Assembly (NCBI RefSeq): GCF_900102035.1
Contig: NZ_LT629689.1
Location: 4,897,001 to 4,961,000 of the forward strand
Source: Pseudomonas extremaustralis
Lineage (GTDB): Bacteria > Pseudomonadota > Gammaproteobacteria > Pseudomonadales > Pseudomonadaceae
Length of the DNA stretch: 64,000 bases
Direction: 5' to 3'
Shown: in pieces, positions 52,094 to 62,928 of the stretch
How positions within the stretch are numbered: position 1 is the first letter of the stretch
Layout of the letters: every line of letters starts with the position of its first letter
Program-made: the position numbers and the translations under genes
The notes under the pieces: model-generated
Told to the model about the DNA's origin: nothing
What the model saw: the letters and a program-made list of their open reading frames with translations, nothing else
Databases searched by the model: none

Positions 52094-53776
52094 ATGGATA
52101 TTAAACGCACGATCCTGATCGTCGCCCTGGCAATCGTGTCCTATGTCATGGTTCTTAAGTGGAACCAGGACTACGGCCAGGCTGCCCTGCCGACTCAGAA
52201 TGTTGCTACCAATCAGGCTGCGCCGGCTATTCCGGACACTCCGTTGGGTAACAATGCGTCCGCGAGTGCCGATGTTCCCAGCGCGAATGGCGAGACAAGC
52301 GCCCCTTTAGAAACGCCAGTGGTCACCAATAAAGACCTCATCCATGTCAAAACGGATGTGCTCGACCTGGCTATCGACCCACAAGGTGGTGATATCGCGC
52401 AGTTGAAACTGCCGCTGTATCCACGTCGCCAAGACCATCCAGATGTTCCGTTCCAACTGTTCGATAACGGTGGTGAGCGTACTTATCTGGCGCAAAGCGG
52501 CCTGACCGGCACCAACGGTCCTGATGCTCGTGCTACCGGTCGTCCGGTTTATTCGACCGAACAGAAGACTTATCAACTGGCTGATGGCCAGAACCAGTTG
52601 AACGTCGACCTGAAATTCAGCCTCGACGGCGTCAATTACATCAAACGCTTCAGCTTCACCCGTGGTTTGTACGACTTGAAGGTCACTTACCTGATCGACA
52701 ACGAAAGCAATAAACCATGGAGCGGCAACCTGTTTGCCCAGCTCAAGCGTGATGGCAGCTCCGATCCTTCTTCCAGCACCGCCACCGGCACTGCGACTTA
52801 CCTGGGCGCTGCCCTGTGGACAAGTAACGAGCCGTACAAAAAAGTGTCGATGAAAGATATCGACAAGGGCGCACTGAAAGAAACCGTCCAGGGCGGTTGG
52901 GTTGCCTGGCTGCAACACTACTTCGTGACCGCATGGATCCCGAACAAAGCCGATGCCAACCTGGTGCAAACCCGCAAGGACAGCCAGGGCAACTACATCA
53001 TCGGCTTTACTGGCCCGGCGTTGACCGTTGCGCCAGGTGCCAAGGCTGAAACCAGCGCCACTCTGTATGCCGGCCCGAAAAGCCAGGCCGTGCTGAAAGA
53101 GTTATCCCCAGGTCTGGAACTGACTGTGGATTACGGCATCCTCTGGTTCATTGCCCAGCCGATCTTCTGGCTGCTGCAACATATCCACAGCATCGTCGGC
53201 AACTGGGGCTTCTCGATTATCTTCCTGACGATGCTGATCAAGGGGATCTTCTTCCCGCTGTCGGCCGCCAGTTATAAGTCGATGGCGCGCATGCGTGCCG
53301 TGGCCCCTAAACTGGCCGCGCTGAAAGAACAACATGGTGATGACCGGCAGAAAATGTCGCAGGCCATGATGGAGCTGTACAAGAAAGAGAAGATCAACCC
53401 GTTGGGTGGATGCTTGCCGATTCTGGTACAGATGCCGGTGTTCCTGTCGCTGTACTGGGTACTCCTGGAAAGCGTGGAAATGCGCCAGGCACCGTTCATG
53501 TTGTGGATAACTGACCTGTCGATCAAAGACCCATTCTTTATCCTGCCGATCATCATGGGCGCGACCATGTTCATCCAGCAGCGTCTGAACCCGACGCCGC
53601 CGGACCCGATGCAGGCCAAGGTAATGAAAATGATGCCAATCATCTTCACCTTCTTCTTCCTGTGGTTCCCGGCTGGTCTGGTGCTGTACTGGGTGGTCAA
53701 CAACGTATTGTCGATCTCTCAACAGTGGTACATCACACGTAAGATCGAAGCGGCTACCAAAAAAGCTGTGGCGTAA
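52094..53776 (+). CDS. yidC: Membrane protein insertase YidC
   Basis: Inserts and folds inner-membrane proteins with or without Sec. 560 residues: N-terminal membrane helix (6-24), a large periplasmic beta-domain (about 60-340), and the conserved C-terminal five-helix core starting near IHSIVGNWGFSIIFLTMLIKGIFFPLS with the groove Arg in SYKSMARMRAV. Contains an exact DnaA box at 53512-53520. Confidence 0.97.
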   Translation: MDIKRTILIVALAIVSYVMVLKWNQDYGQAALPTQNVATNQAAPAIPDTPLGNNASASADVPSANGETSAPLETPVVTNKDLIHVKTDVLDLAIDPQGGDIAQLKLPLYPRRQDHPDVPFQLFDNGGERTYLAQSGLTGTNGPDARATGRPVYSTEQKTYQLADGQNQLNVDLKFSLDGVNYIKRFSFTRGLYDLKVTYLIDNESNKPWSGNLFAQLKRDGSSDPSSSTATGTATYLGAALWTSNEPYKKVSMKDIDKGALKETVQGGWVAWLQHYFVTAWIPNKADANLVQTRKDSQGNYIIGFTGPALTVAPGAKAETSATLYAGPKSQAVLKELSPGLELTVDYGILWFIAQPIFWLLQHIHSIVGNWGFSIIFLTMLIKGIFFPLSAASYKSMARMRAVAPKLAALKEQHGDDRQKMSQAMMELYKKEKINPLGGCLPILVQMPVFLSLYWVLLESVEMRQAPFMLWITDLSIKDPFFILPIIMGATMFIQQRLNPTPPDPMQAKVMKMMPIIFTFFFLWFPAGLVLYWVVNNVLSISQQWYITRKIEAATKKAVA

Positions 53777-53800
53777 CTTACTCTGTGGATAACCACTCAA

Positions 53801-53824
53801 GACGCCCCCTAGTGGGGCGTTTTG
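53801..53824 (+). terminator. Intrinsic terminator after yidC
   Basis: Stem ACGCCCC / GGGGCGT with the loop CTAGT and a short T run. Lies between yidC and mnmE, next to an exact DnaA box (53784-53792). Confidence 0.75.
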
Positions 53825-53855
53825 CTTTCCGTCACTTTTGTTCTGGAACCTGCTG

Positions 53856-55226
53856 ATGAGCGCTCCTCGTGAAACCATCGCTGCTGTCGCTACCGCTCAA
53901 GGTCGCGGCGGTGTCGGTATCGTTCGTATCTCCGGACCGCTCGCCGGCAAGGTCGCTGAGGCTATCAGCGGTCGCGAGTTGAAGCCGCGTTATGCCCATT
54001 ACGGGCCGTTTCTGGATGCTGACAAAAGCGTGTTGGATGAAGGCTTGGCGATTTATTTCCCTGGGCCTAACTCGTTCACGGGTGAAGACGTCTTGGAGCT
54101 GCAGGGCCACGGTGGCCCGGTTGTGCTGGATATGTTGCTGCAACGCTGCCTGCAACTGGGCTGCCGTCTGGCCCGACCGGGAGAATTCAGCGAGCGGGCC
54201 TTTTTGAACGATAAGCTCGATCTGGCCCAGGCTGAAGCTATTGCCGACTTGATCGAAGCCAGTTCTGCACAGGCTGCGCGAAATGCGCTGCGGTCCCTGC
54301 AGGGCGCCTTTTCCCTGCGTGTGCATAACCTGACCGAACAACTGATCAGCCTGCGTATCTATGTGGAGGCGGCGATTGATTTTCCCGAGGAGGAAATCGA
54401 TTTTCTTGCCGATGGCCATGTGTTGGCGATGCTGGATAAAGTCCGCGACGAGTTATCCACAGTGCTGCGCGAAGCGGGGCAGGGCGCCTTATTGCGTGAT
54501 GGCATGACCGTGGTGATTGCCGGACGCCCCAACGCCGGCAAATCCAGTCTGCTCAATGCCCTGGCGGGCCGGGAAGCAGCGATCGTCACCGAGATTGCCG
54601 GCACCACCCGGGATATCTTGCGCGAACATATCCACATCGACGGCATGCCCCTGCATGTGGTCGACACCGCCGGTTTGCGTGACACCGATGACCAGGTGGA
54701 AAAAATCGGCGTGGAACGCGCCCTCAAGGCGATCGGCGAGGCCGACCGCGTGCTGCTGGTGGTAGACGCCACTGCGCCCGAGGCGGTGGACCCGTTCGCC
54801 CTGTGGCCGGAATTCCTCGAACAACGGCCAGACCCGGCTAAAGTCACCTTGATTCGCAACAAGGCTGACCTCACCGGTGAAGCCATTGCGATGCAAACCA
54901 GTGAGGACGGCCATGTCACCATCAGCCTGAGCGCCAAGTCGGCGGGTGATGGTCTTGAATTGCTCCGCGAACACCTCAAGGCCTGCATGGGCTATGAGCA
55001 AACCTCTGAAAGCAGCTTCAGTGCCCGCCGCAGGCACCTGGAGGCGCTGCGTCATGCCAGCGCGGCGTTGGAGCATGGTCGGGCACAACTGACCTTGGCG
55101 GGAGCTGGAGAGCTGCTGGCTGAGGATTTACGTCAAGCACAGCAACTGTTGGGGGAAATCACTGGAGCATTCAGCTCGGATGACCTGCTCGGACGGATCT
55201 TCTCCAGTTTCTGCATTGGTAAATAG
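53856..55226 (+). CDS. mnmE: tRNA modification GTPase MnmE
   Basis: With MnmG installs the cmnm5 group on U34 of certain tRNAs. 456 residues: N-terminal folate-binding domain, helical domain, inserted Ras-like G domain ([24 protein letters not shown] with the G2 loop TTRD), C-terminal FCIGK with the functional Cys. The ATG at 53856 is the family start. Contains an exact DnaA box at 54453-54461. Confidence 0.97.
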   Translation: MSAPRETIAAVATAQGRGGVGIVRISGPLAGKVAEAISGRELKPRYAHYGPFLDADKSVLDEGLAIYFPGPNSFTGEDVLELQGHGGPVVLDMLLQRCLQLGCRLARPGEFSERAFLNDKLDLAQAEAIADLIEASSAQAARNALRSLQGAFSLRVHNLTEQLISLRIYVEAAIDFPEEEIDFLADGHVLAMLDKVRDELSTVLREAGQGALLRDGMTVVIAGRPNAGKSSLLNALAGREAAIVTEIAGTTRDILREHIHIDGMPLHVVDTAGLRDTDDQVEKIGVERALKAIGEADRVLLVVDATAPEAVDPFALWPEFLEQRPDPAKVTLIRNKADLTGEAIAMQTSEDGHVTISLSAKSAGDGLELLREHLKACMGYEQTSESSFSARRRHLEALRHASAALEHGRAQLTLAGAGELLAEDLRQAQQLLGEITGAFSSDDLLGRIFSSFCIGK

Positions 55227-55763
55227 CCCTTCTTGATTCACGGACAGGCCATTCGCGCCTGTCCTTTTTTCTCGTTCCACCCTTCCCTTTCTCATCATCC
55301 AGTCATTGGCGGCTTTCTCGTGGCCGAGATTTGCCCTTATGTGCGAATTTCTGTGGATTAAGCCCTGTGAATAACCGCTCCTGTGCCCAGTTGATAACAG
55401 GGCTTGAAACCTGAGTAAAAACCCCTCTGTGGATAACCATCGATTTAATCCACAGGCTTAAAGCACTTATCCAAGGGCCTCCTTGGCACATGACCACAGA
55501 CTTTTGAAGCGCTGTACACTACGTAAATAAAGGCTTATAGCAATCTATCCACAGAAATGTGCCTCAGTAGAAATAAACATAAAAACAAAGATTTAATAAA
55601 CTTCTCTCTTTTAATTTCTATTGTCTGTGATTCATCCACAGCTGGTTAAATTTTGTGCAAAGGGTTCTTTAGGGAGGGCTAAGTCCCTATACTTGCCGGC
55701 ATAGCGCTAAAACCAGCTCAACCAATCAATTCCTAATTACCTACTTAAGCAGGCACGAGGTGC
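55227..55763. other. Second origin-like gap (mnmE-mnmG) with DnaA boxes
   Basis: A 537-base gap without a credible gene. One exact DnaA box (55428-55436, minus), a TTATTCACA box (55366-55374, minus) and one-mismatch boxes at 55352-55360 (minus), 55446-55454, 55545-55553 and 55632-55640 (plus). An AT-rich stretch spans about 55555-55630. The layout resembles the oriC-like region beside gidA in enterobacteria. Function unproven; it may titrate DnaA or control mnmG. Confidence 0.7.
55242..55270 (+). terminator. Intrinsic terminator after mnmE
   Basis: Eight-base stem GGACAGGC / GCCTGTCC with a seven-base loop, followed by six T. Confidence 0.9.
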
Positions 55764-57659
55764 GTGGTGGATTTCCCTTCCCGTTTTGAAGTGATCGTCA
55801 TCGGCGGCGGTCATGCCGGTACCGAGGCAGCACTGGCGTCAGCACGCATGGGCGTAAAAACCCTGTTGCTGACGCACAACGTGGAAACCCTTGGTGCCAT
55901 GAGTTGCAACCCCGCCATTGGTGGGATCGGCAAAAGCCATCTGGTCAAGGAAATCGACGCCCTCGGCGGCGCGATGGCGATGGCCACCGACAAGGGTGGT
56001 ATTCAATTTCGCGTGCTCAACAGCCGCAAAGGCCCGGCCGTGCGTGCTACTCGGGCACAAGCCGACCGTATCCTGTACAAGGCGGCAGTACGTGAAACCC
56101 TGGAAAACCAGCCGAACCTGTGGATATTTCAACAGGCGGCGGATGACCTGATCGTCGAACAGGATCAAGTGCGCGGTGTAGTTACCCAGATGGGCCTGCG
56201 TTTCTTCGCAGAATCCGTGGTGTTGACCACCGGTACATTCCTCGGTGGACTTATCCACATCGGCATGCAGAACTATTCCGGTGGCCGAGCCGGTGATCCG
56301 CCATCGATTGCACTGGCGCAACGTCTGCGTGAACTGCCGCTGCGGGTCGGTCGCCTGAAAACCGGGACCCCACCGCGTATTGACGGGCGTTCCGTGGATT
56401 TCTCGGTGATGACCGAGCAAGCCGGTGATACGCCGATTCCCGTGATGTCGTTCATGGGGTCCAAGGAGCAGCACCCGAAACAGGTGAGCTGCTGGATTAC
56501 CCATACCAACGCGCGTACCCACGAAATCATTGCCGCTAATCTCGACCGTTCGCCGATGTACTCCGGGGTGATCGAAGGTATCGGGCCGCGTTATTGCCCA
56601 TCGATCGAAGACAAGATCCATCGCTTTGCCGACAAGGAAAGTCACCAGGTCTTCATCGAGCCCGAAGGCTTGACCACCCATGAGCTTTACCCGAACGGGA
56701 TTTCCACTTCGTTGCCATTCGATGTGCAGATCCAGATCGTGCAATCGATTCGAGGCATGGAAAATGCGCACATCGTGCGTCCCGGCTACGCCATCGAGTA
56801 CGACTACTTCGACCCCCGTGACCTGAAATACAGCCTGGAAACCAAAGTGATCGGCGGTCTTTTCTTCGCTGGGCAAATCAACGGCACCACCGGTTACGAA
56901 GAAGCCGGTGCCCAAGGTTTGCTGGCCGGGACCAACGCCGCGTTGCGCGCCCAGGGCAAAGACAGCTGGTGCCCGCGCCGTGATGAAGCGTATATCGGCG
57001 TGTTGGTCGACGACCTGATTACTCTAGGCACCCAGGAACCATACCGGATGTTCACTTCGCGGGCGGAATACCGTCTGATCCTGCGTGAAGACAACGCCGA
57101 CCTGCGTCTGACCGAAAAAGGCCGCGAGTTGGGCTTGGTCGATGACGCGCGTTGGGCCGCTTTCTGCAAGAAACGCGAGAGCATTACGCTTGAAGAACAG
57201 CGCCTGAAAAGCACCTGGGTTCGTCCGGGTACCGAGCAAGGCGACGCAATTGCCGAAAAGTTCGGCACGCCGCTGACCCATGAGTACAACCTGCTGAACC
57301 TGCTGTCCCGTCCGGAAATCGACTACGCTGGCTTGGTCGAAGTGACGGGGCAGGGGGCAGAAGATCCACAGGTCGCCGAACAGGTCGAAATCAAAACCAA
57401 ATACGCCGGTTACATTGATCGCCAGCAGGACGAGATTGCTCGTCTGCGCGCCAGTGAAGACACCAAGTTGCCTGTGGATATCGATTACACCGGGATTTCC
57501 GGGCTGTCGAAAGAAATCCAAAGCAAGCTGGGGATAACTCGCCCGGAAACCCTGGGCCAGGCCTCACGTATCCCCGGCGTCACCCCGGCAGCCATTTCGC
57601 TGTTGATGATTCATTTGAAAAAACGCGGCGCGGGCCGTCAGTTGGAGCAAAGCGCTTGA
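55764..57659 (+). CDS. mnmG: tRNA uridine-5-carboxymethylaminomethyl synthesis enzyme MnmG
   Basis: FAD- and NADH-binding partner of MnmE. 631 residues: Rossmann [17 protein letters not shown] at 14-30, the conserved Cys-Asn-Pro-Ala-Ile-Gly-Gly, [29 protein letters not shown], and a C-terminal helical tRNA-binding domain. The start is GTG at 55764 with CACGAGG upstream. An exact DnaA box lies at 56251-56259. The end overlaps rsmG by 4 bases (TTGA). Confidence 0.97.
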   Translation: MVDFPSRFEVIVIGGGHAGTEAALASARMGVKTLLLTHNVETLGAMSCNPAIGGIGKSHLVKEIDALGGAMAMATDKGGIQFRVLNSRKGPAVRATRAQADRILYKAAVRETLENQPNLWIFQQAADDLIVEQDQVRGVVTQMGLRFFAESVVLTTGTFLGGLIHIGMQNYSGGRAGDPPSIALAQRLRELPLRVGRLKTGTPPRIDGRSVDFSVMTEQAGDTPIPVMSFMGSKEQHPKQVSCWITHTNARTHEIIAANLDRSPMYSGVIEGIGPRYCPSIEDKIHRFADKESHQVFIEPEGLTTHELYPNGISTSLPFDVQIQIVQSIRGMENAHIVRPGYAIEYDYFDPRDLKYSLETKVIGGLFFAGQINGTTGYEEAGAQGLLAGTNAALRAQGKDSWCPRRDEAYIGVLVDDLITLGTQEPYRMFTSRAEYRLILREDNADLRLTEKGRELGLVDDARWAAFCKKRESITLEEQRLKSTWVRPGTEQGDAIAEKFGTPLTHEYNLLNLLSRPEIDYAGLVEVTGQGAEDPQVAEQVEIKTKYAGYIDRQQDEIARLRASEDTKLPVDIDYTGISGLSKEIQSKLGITRPETLGQASRIPGVTPAAISLLMIHLKKRGAGRQLEQSA

Positions 57660-58300
57660 GTTCGTTGGTCACCTCGCAACACGCCGAAGAGTTATCCACA
57701 GGTGCACGCCAGTTGGGCGTGGACTTGACCGAAACCCAGCACGCATTGCTGCTGGGTTATCTGGCCCTGTTGATCAAATGGAACAAGGCTTACAACCTCA
57801 CAGCGGTACGCAATCCCGACGAAATGGTCTCGCGTCACTTGCTCGACAGCTTGAGCGTAATGCCGTTTGTCACAAACGGCCGCTGGCTCGATGTGGGCAG
57901 TGGCGGCGGCATGCCTGGCATTCCCCTTGCGATCCTGTTTCCCGAGTCGCAAGTGACCTGCCTGGACAGCAACGGCAAGAAAACTCGCTTTCTGACCCAG
58001 GTCAAACTCGAACTGAAACTGGATAACCTGCAAGTTATCCACAGCCGGGTCGAAGACTTCGCTCCTGAACAGCCGTTCAACGGAATTGTTTCCCGGGCGT
58101 TCAGCAGCATGGAGAACTTCAGCAACTGGACCCGCCACCTGGGCGACCGTGACACCCGTTGGCTGGCAATGAAGGGCGTTCATCCAAGCGACGAGCTGCT
58201 AGCATTGCCGGCAGACTTCCACCTCGATAGCGAACACGCCTTGGCCGTACCCGGTTGCCAAGGCCAACGCCATCTGCTGATACTGCGCCGCACGGCATGA
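57656..58300 (+). CDS. rsmG: 16S rRNA (guanine-527-N7) methyltransferase
   Basis: SAM-dependent methylation of G527 of 16S rRNA. 214 residues with [15 protein letters not shown], the SAM motif [17 protein letters not shown] and the ending LLILRRTA. The start is a TTG overlapping the mnmG TGA, in line with relatives that begin Met-Ser-Ser. Two exact DnaA boxes are inside (57692-57700, 58035-58043). Confidence 0.95.
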   Translation: MSSLVTSQHAEELSTGARQLGVDLTETQHALLLGYLALLIKWNKAYNLTAVRNPDEMVSRHLLDSLSVMPFVTNGRWLDVGSGGGMPGIPLAILFPESQVTCLDSNGKKTRFLTQVKLELKLDNLQVIHSRVEDFAPEQPFNGIVSRAFSSMENFSNWTRHLGDRDTRWLAMKGVHPSDELLALPADFHLDSEHALAVPGCQGQRHLLILRRTA

Positions 58301-58318
58301 TTGGGAACACAAGCAAGA

Positions 58319-59116
58319 ATGGCTAAGGTATTCGCGATAGCGAACCAGAAAGGTGGCGTGGGTAAAACCACCACCTGCATCAACCTCGCAGCATCCCTAG
58401 TCGCCACCAAGCGCCGGGTGCTGTTGATCGATCTCGATCCACAGGGCAACGCCACCATGGGTAGCGGTGTGGATAAACATGGCTTGGAAAACTCGGTCTA
58501 CGACTTGCTGATTGGCGAGTGCGACCTTGGCCAGGCCATGCACTATTCTGAGCACGGCGGTTATCAATTGCTGCCGGCCAACCGTGACTTGACCGCGGCG
58601 GAAGTGGTGTTGCTGGAAATGCAGATGAAAGAAAGCCGTCTGCGCAGCGCCTTGGCGCCGATCCGCGAGAATTACGATTACATCTTGATCGATTGCCCAC
58701 CGTCGCTGTCGATGCTTACGCTCAACGCGTTGGTGGCCGCCGACGGGGTGATCATTCCCATGCAGTGCGAGTACTACGCACTGGAAGGGCTGAGCGACCT
58801 TGTGGATAACATCAAGCGCATTGCTGAACTGCTCAACCCGAACCTGCAGATCGAGGGTTTGCTGCGGACTATGTTCGATCCGCGGCTGAGCCTGATGAAC
58901 GACGTATCGGCGCAGCTCAAGGAACACTTCGGCGATCAGCTGTATGACACCGTGATCCCACGCAACATCCGCCTGGCCGAAGCGCCAAGCTATGGCATGC
59001 CGGCGTTGGCGTACGACAAGACTTCGCGTGGCGCCATTGCCTACCTGGCGCTGGCCGGCGAGATGGTTCGTCGTCAGCGCCGCAATTCACGCACCGCTGC
59101 AGCCCAGCCAACTTAA
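58319..59116 (+). CDS. parA: Chromosome partition ATPase ParA (Soj)
   Basis: Walker-type ATPase that with ParB moves replicated origins. 265 residues with the deviant Walker A KGGVGKTTTC near residue 10, DLDPQGNATMGSG and DCPPSLSMLTLNAL. No N-terminal DNA-binding extension, as expected for chromosomal ParA. Start at the ATG at 58319. Contains exact DnaA boxes at 58468-58476 and 58801-58809. Confidence 0.97.
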   Translation: MAKVFAIANQKGGVGKTTTCINLAASLVATKRRVLLIDLDPQGNATMGSGVDKHGLENSVYDLLIGECDLGQAMHYSEHGGYQLLPANRDLTAAEVVLLEMQMKESRLRSALAPIRENYDYILIDCPPSLSMLTLNALVAADGVIIPMQCEYYALEGLSDLVDNIKRIAELLNPNLQIEGLLRTMFDPRLSLMNDVSAQLKEHFGDQLYDTVIPRNIRLAEAPSYGMPALAYDKTSRGAIAYLALAGEMVRRQRRNSRTAAAQPT

Positions 59117-59125
59117 GGAAACCCC

Positions 59126-59998
59126 ATGGCCGTCAAGAAACGAGGTCTCGGACGTGGACTGGATGCACTGTTGAGTGGTCCGACCGTCACATCGCTTGAA
59201 GAACAAGCGGTGCAGGCCGACGAGCGCGAGCTGCAGCACTTGCCCCTGGACCTGATCCAGCGCGGCAAATACCAGCCACGCCGGGACATGGACCCACAAG
59301 CACTGGAAGAACTGGCCAATTCGATCAAGGCCCAGGGAGTGATGCAGCCGATCGTGGTCCGCCCGATTGGCGCCGGCCGCTTCGAAATCATCGCCGGCGA
59401 ACGCCGCTGGCGCGCGAGCCAACAAGCCGGCAAGGAAACCATCCCGGCGATGGTGCGTGATGTGCCGGATGAAACCGCCATCGCCATGGCGTTGATCGAG
59501 AACATCCAGCGCGAAGACCTCAATCCGATCGAAGAAGCGATCGCCTTGCAGCGTTTGCAACAGGAATTCCAGCTGACCCAGCAACAAGTGGCCGATGCCG
59601 TGGGTAAATCCCGCGTGACTGTGTCCAATCTGCTGCGCCTGATCGCACTGCCGGAAGTCATCAAGACGATGCTTTCCCACGGTGACCTGGAAATGGGTCA
59701 TGCGCGTGCTTTGCTCGGTTTACCGGAAAATCAACAGGTTGAAGGGGCGCGACACGTTGTCGCACGAGGGCTCACCGTTCGTCAGACCGAGGCCCTGGTT
59801 CGCCAGTGGCTGAGTGGCAAACCTGCACCGGTCGAAACGGCCAAACCTGATCCGGATATTGCACGTCTCGAGCAGCGCCTGGCCGAGCGCCTGGGCTCTG
59901 CGGTGCAAATTCGCCATGGTAAGAAGGGCAAGGGCCAATTGGTCATCGGATACAACTCCCTTGATGAGCTTCAGGGTGTCCTTGCCCACATTCGTTGA
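59126..59998 (+). CDS. parB: Chromosome partition protein ParB
   Basis: CTP-dependent clamp that loads at parS and spreads. 290 residues: N-terminal GERRWRASQQAG box (CTP-binding region), LIENIQREDLNPIEEA, the helix-turn-helix LTQQQVADAVGKSRVTVSNLLRL, and a C-terminal dimerisation domain. Nine bases after parA with TTAAGGAAACC as ribosome site. Its targets (44394, 46953, 47583) are 11-15 kb away in this window. Confidence 0.97.
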   Translation: MAVKKRGLGRGLDALLSGPTVTSLEEQAVQADERELQHLPLDLIQRGKYQPRRDMDPQALEELANSIKAQGVMQPIVVRPIGAGRFEIIAGERRWRASQQAGKETIPAMVRDVPDETAIAMALIENIQREDLNPIEEAIALQRLQQEFQLTQQQVADAVGKSRVTVSNLLRLIALPEVIKTMLSHGDLEMGHARALLGLPENQQVEGARHVVARGLTVRQTEALVRQWLSGKPAPVETAKPDPDIARLEQRLAERLGSAVQIRHGKKGKGQLVIGYNSLDELQGVLAHIR

Positions 59999-60043
59999 AA
60001 CATTTGCTTATGTAGCGTGTGATCGGAAATCACTACCTGGCAG

Positions 60044-60072
60044 TTGAATAGGGGCAGAACCGCCCCTATACT
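60044..60072 (+). promoter_or_regulatory. Putative sigma-70 promoter of the atp operon
   Basis: TTGAAT (60044-60049), 17-base spacer, TATACT (60067-60072). The spacer is almost entirely an inverted repeat, ATAGGGGC-AGAACC-GCCCCTAT (60048-60069), overlapping both hexamers. Seventy-four bases before the atpI start. Identified by eye. Confidence 0.65.
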
Positions 60073-60146
60073 CTGCGCGCATTTTGTCGGCACAAATTAT
60101 GCCAAGTTATTGATTTCCGGCAGCCGACCATTGAGGAGCAAGAGTG

Positions 60147-61440
<1,294 letters not shown>

Positions 61441-61464
61441 GGCCAGTCTCGACTAGTCTGATGT

Positions 61465-61486
61465 CCTTCCCGGTGAAACGGGAAGG
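61465..61486 (+). promoter_or_regulatory. Hairpin in the atpB-atpE gap
   Basis: Perfect eight-base stem CCTTCCCG / CGGGAAGG with the loop GTGAAA and no T tract. The following stretch to the atpE start is A/T-rich and ends in GGGAGGAAAG, a strong ribosome site. It may be an RNA-processing or stability element. Confidence 0.7.
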
Positions 61487-61558
61487 TGGCCTGAAAGGGC
61501 TATGAAACGATTTGTTTTACCGCTTTAAAATCTAAAAAACCTAAACCATACGACGTAA

Positions 61559-61829
<271 letters not shown>

Positions 61830-61831
<2 letters not shown>

Positions 61832-61853
61832 TCACTCGACTTTTCGAGTGATT
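61830..61853 (+). promoter_or_regulatory. Hairpin directly after atpE
   Basis: Perfect ten-base stem AATCACTCGA / TCGAGTGATT with a four-base loop, starting within the atpE stop codon. No T tract, so more likely a 3' stabiliser or processing barrier than a full terminator. Confidence 0.75.
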
Positions 61854-61887
61854 GGGGTGATGGACAACGAATGAGCGAGGTGTTGGC

Positions 61888-62358
61888 GTGAACATTAATG
61901 CAACCCTGATTGGCCAATCCGTTGCGTTCTTCATTTTTGTAGTGTTTTGCATGAAGTTCGTGTGGCCTCCGGTCATCGCGGCTTTGCACGAACGTCAGAA
62001 GAAGATCGCGGACGGTTTGGACGCTGCCAGCCGTGCAGCTCGCGACCTGGAGTTGGCCCAAGAGAAAGTGGGTCTTCAACTGCGCGAAGCTAAAGCACAG
62101 GCAGCTGAAATCATTGAGCAAGCCAAGAAGCGCGGTAACCAGATCGTCGAAGAGGCTGTTGAAAAAGCCCGCGTCGAAGCTGATCGTGTGAAGGCTTCGG
62201 CTCATGCCGAGATCGAACAGGAACTGAACGGCGTCAAAGACGCGCTGCGTGCCCAACTGGGTGCTCTGGCGGTCGGCGGTGCTGAGAAGATCCTCGGTGC
62301 CACAATCGATCAAAACGCGCACGCGGAGCTGGTTAATAAACTGGCTGCTGAAATTTAA
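61888..62358 (+). CDS. atpF: ATP synthase F0 subunit b
   Basis: Peripheral stalk, 156 residues: one N-terminal membrane helix (5-26) and a long charged coiled-coil helix. GTG start at 61888 preceded by GAGCGAGGTGTTG. 12 bases before atpH. Confidence 0.96.
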   Translation: MNINATLIGQSVAFFIFVVFCMKFVWPPVIAALHERQKKIADGLDAASRAARDLELAQEKVGLQLREAKAQAAEIIEQAKKRGNQIVEEAVEKARVEADRVKASAHAEIEQELNGVKDALRAQLGALAVGGAEKILGATIDQNAHAELVNKLAAEI

Positions 62359-62370
62359 GCGAGGGCGATC

Positions 62371-62907
62371 ATGGCAGAACTGACCACGTTGGCCCGACCT
62401 TACGCTAAGGCAGCCTTCGAGCACGCCCAGGCCCACCAGCAGCTGGCCTCTTGGTCAGCCATGCTCGGCCTGGCTGCAGCAGTGTCGCAAGACGACACCA
62501 TGCAGCGCGTGCTCAAGGCCCCGCGCCTGACGAGCGCAGACAAGGCCGCCACTTTTATTGAAGTGTGCGGCGACAAGTTTGATGTGAAAGTGCAGAACTT
62601 CATTCACGTCATTGCCGAAAACGACCGTCTCCCGCTTCTGCCGGAGATTGCCGCTCTGTTCGACCTGTACAAGGCCGAGCAAGAGAAATCGGTAGACGTT
62701 GAAGTCACCAGTGCTTTTGCATTGAACCAAGAACAGCAAGACAAACTCGCCAAGGTTCTCAGTGCACGACTCGACCGGGAAGTGCGCCTGCAAGTTGCGG
62801 AAGACAAATCCCTCATCGGGGGCATTGTCATTCGCGCCGGCGACCTGGTTATCGATGGCTCGGTTCGCGGCAAACTCGCGAGCCTGGCCGAAGCATTGAA
62901 ATCTTGA
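62371..62907 (+). CDS. atpH: ATP synthase F1 subunit delta
   Basis: Joins the peripheral stalk to the alpha3-beta3 head, 178 residues; N-terminal helical domain ([13 protein letters not shown]) and the conserved C-terminal [24 protein letters not shown]. Confidence 0.96.
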   Translation: MAELTTLARPYAKAAFEHAQAHQQLASWSAMLGLAAAVSQDDTMQRVLKAPRLTSADKAATFIEVCGDKFDVKVQNFIHVIAENDRLPLLPEIAALFDLYKAEQEKSVDVEVTSAFALNQEQQDKLAKVLSARLDREVRLQVAEDKSLIGGIVIRAGDLVIDGSVRGKLASLAEALKS

Positions 62908-62928
62908 GTTTGAAGGGGCAGCAGAGCA

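Noticed and set aside
55303..55497. 64-codon open frame in the mnmE-mnmG gap
   Set aside because: Low-quality composition over DnaA boxes, no ribosome site; treated as non-coding.
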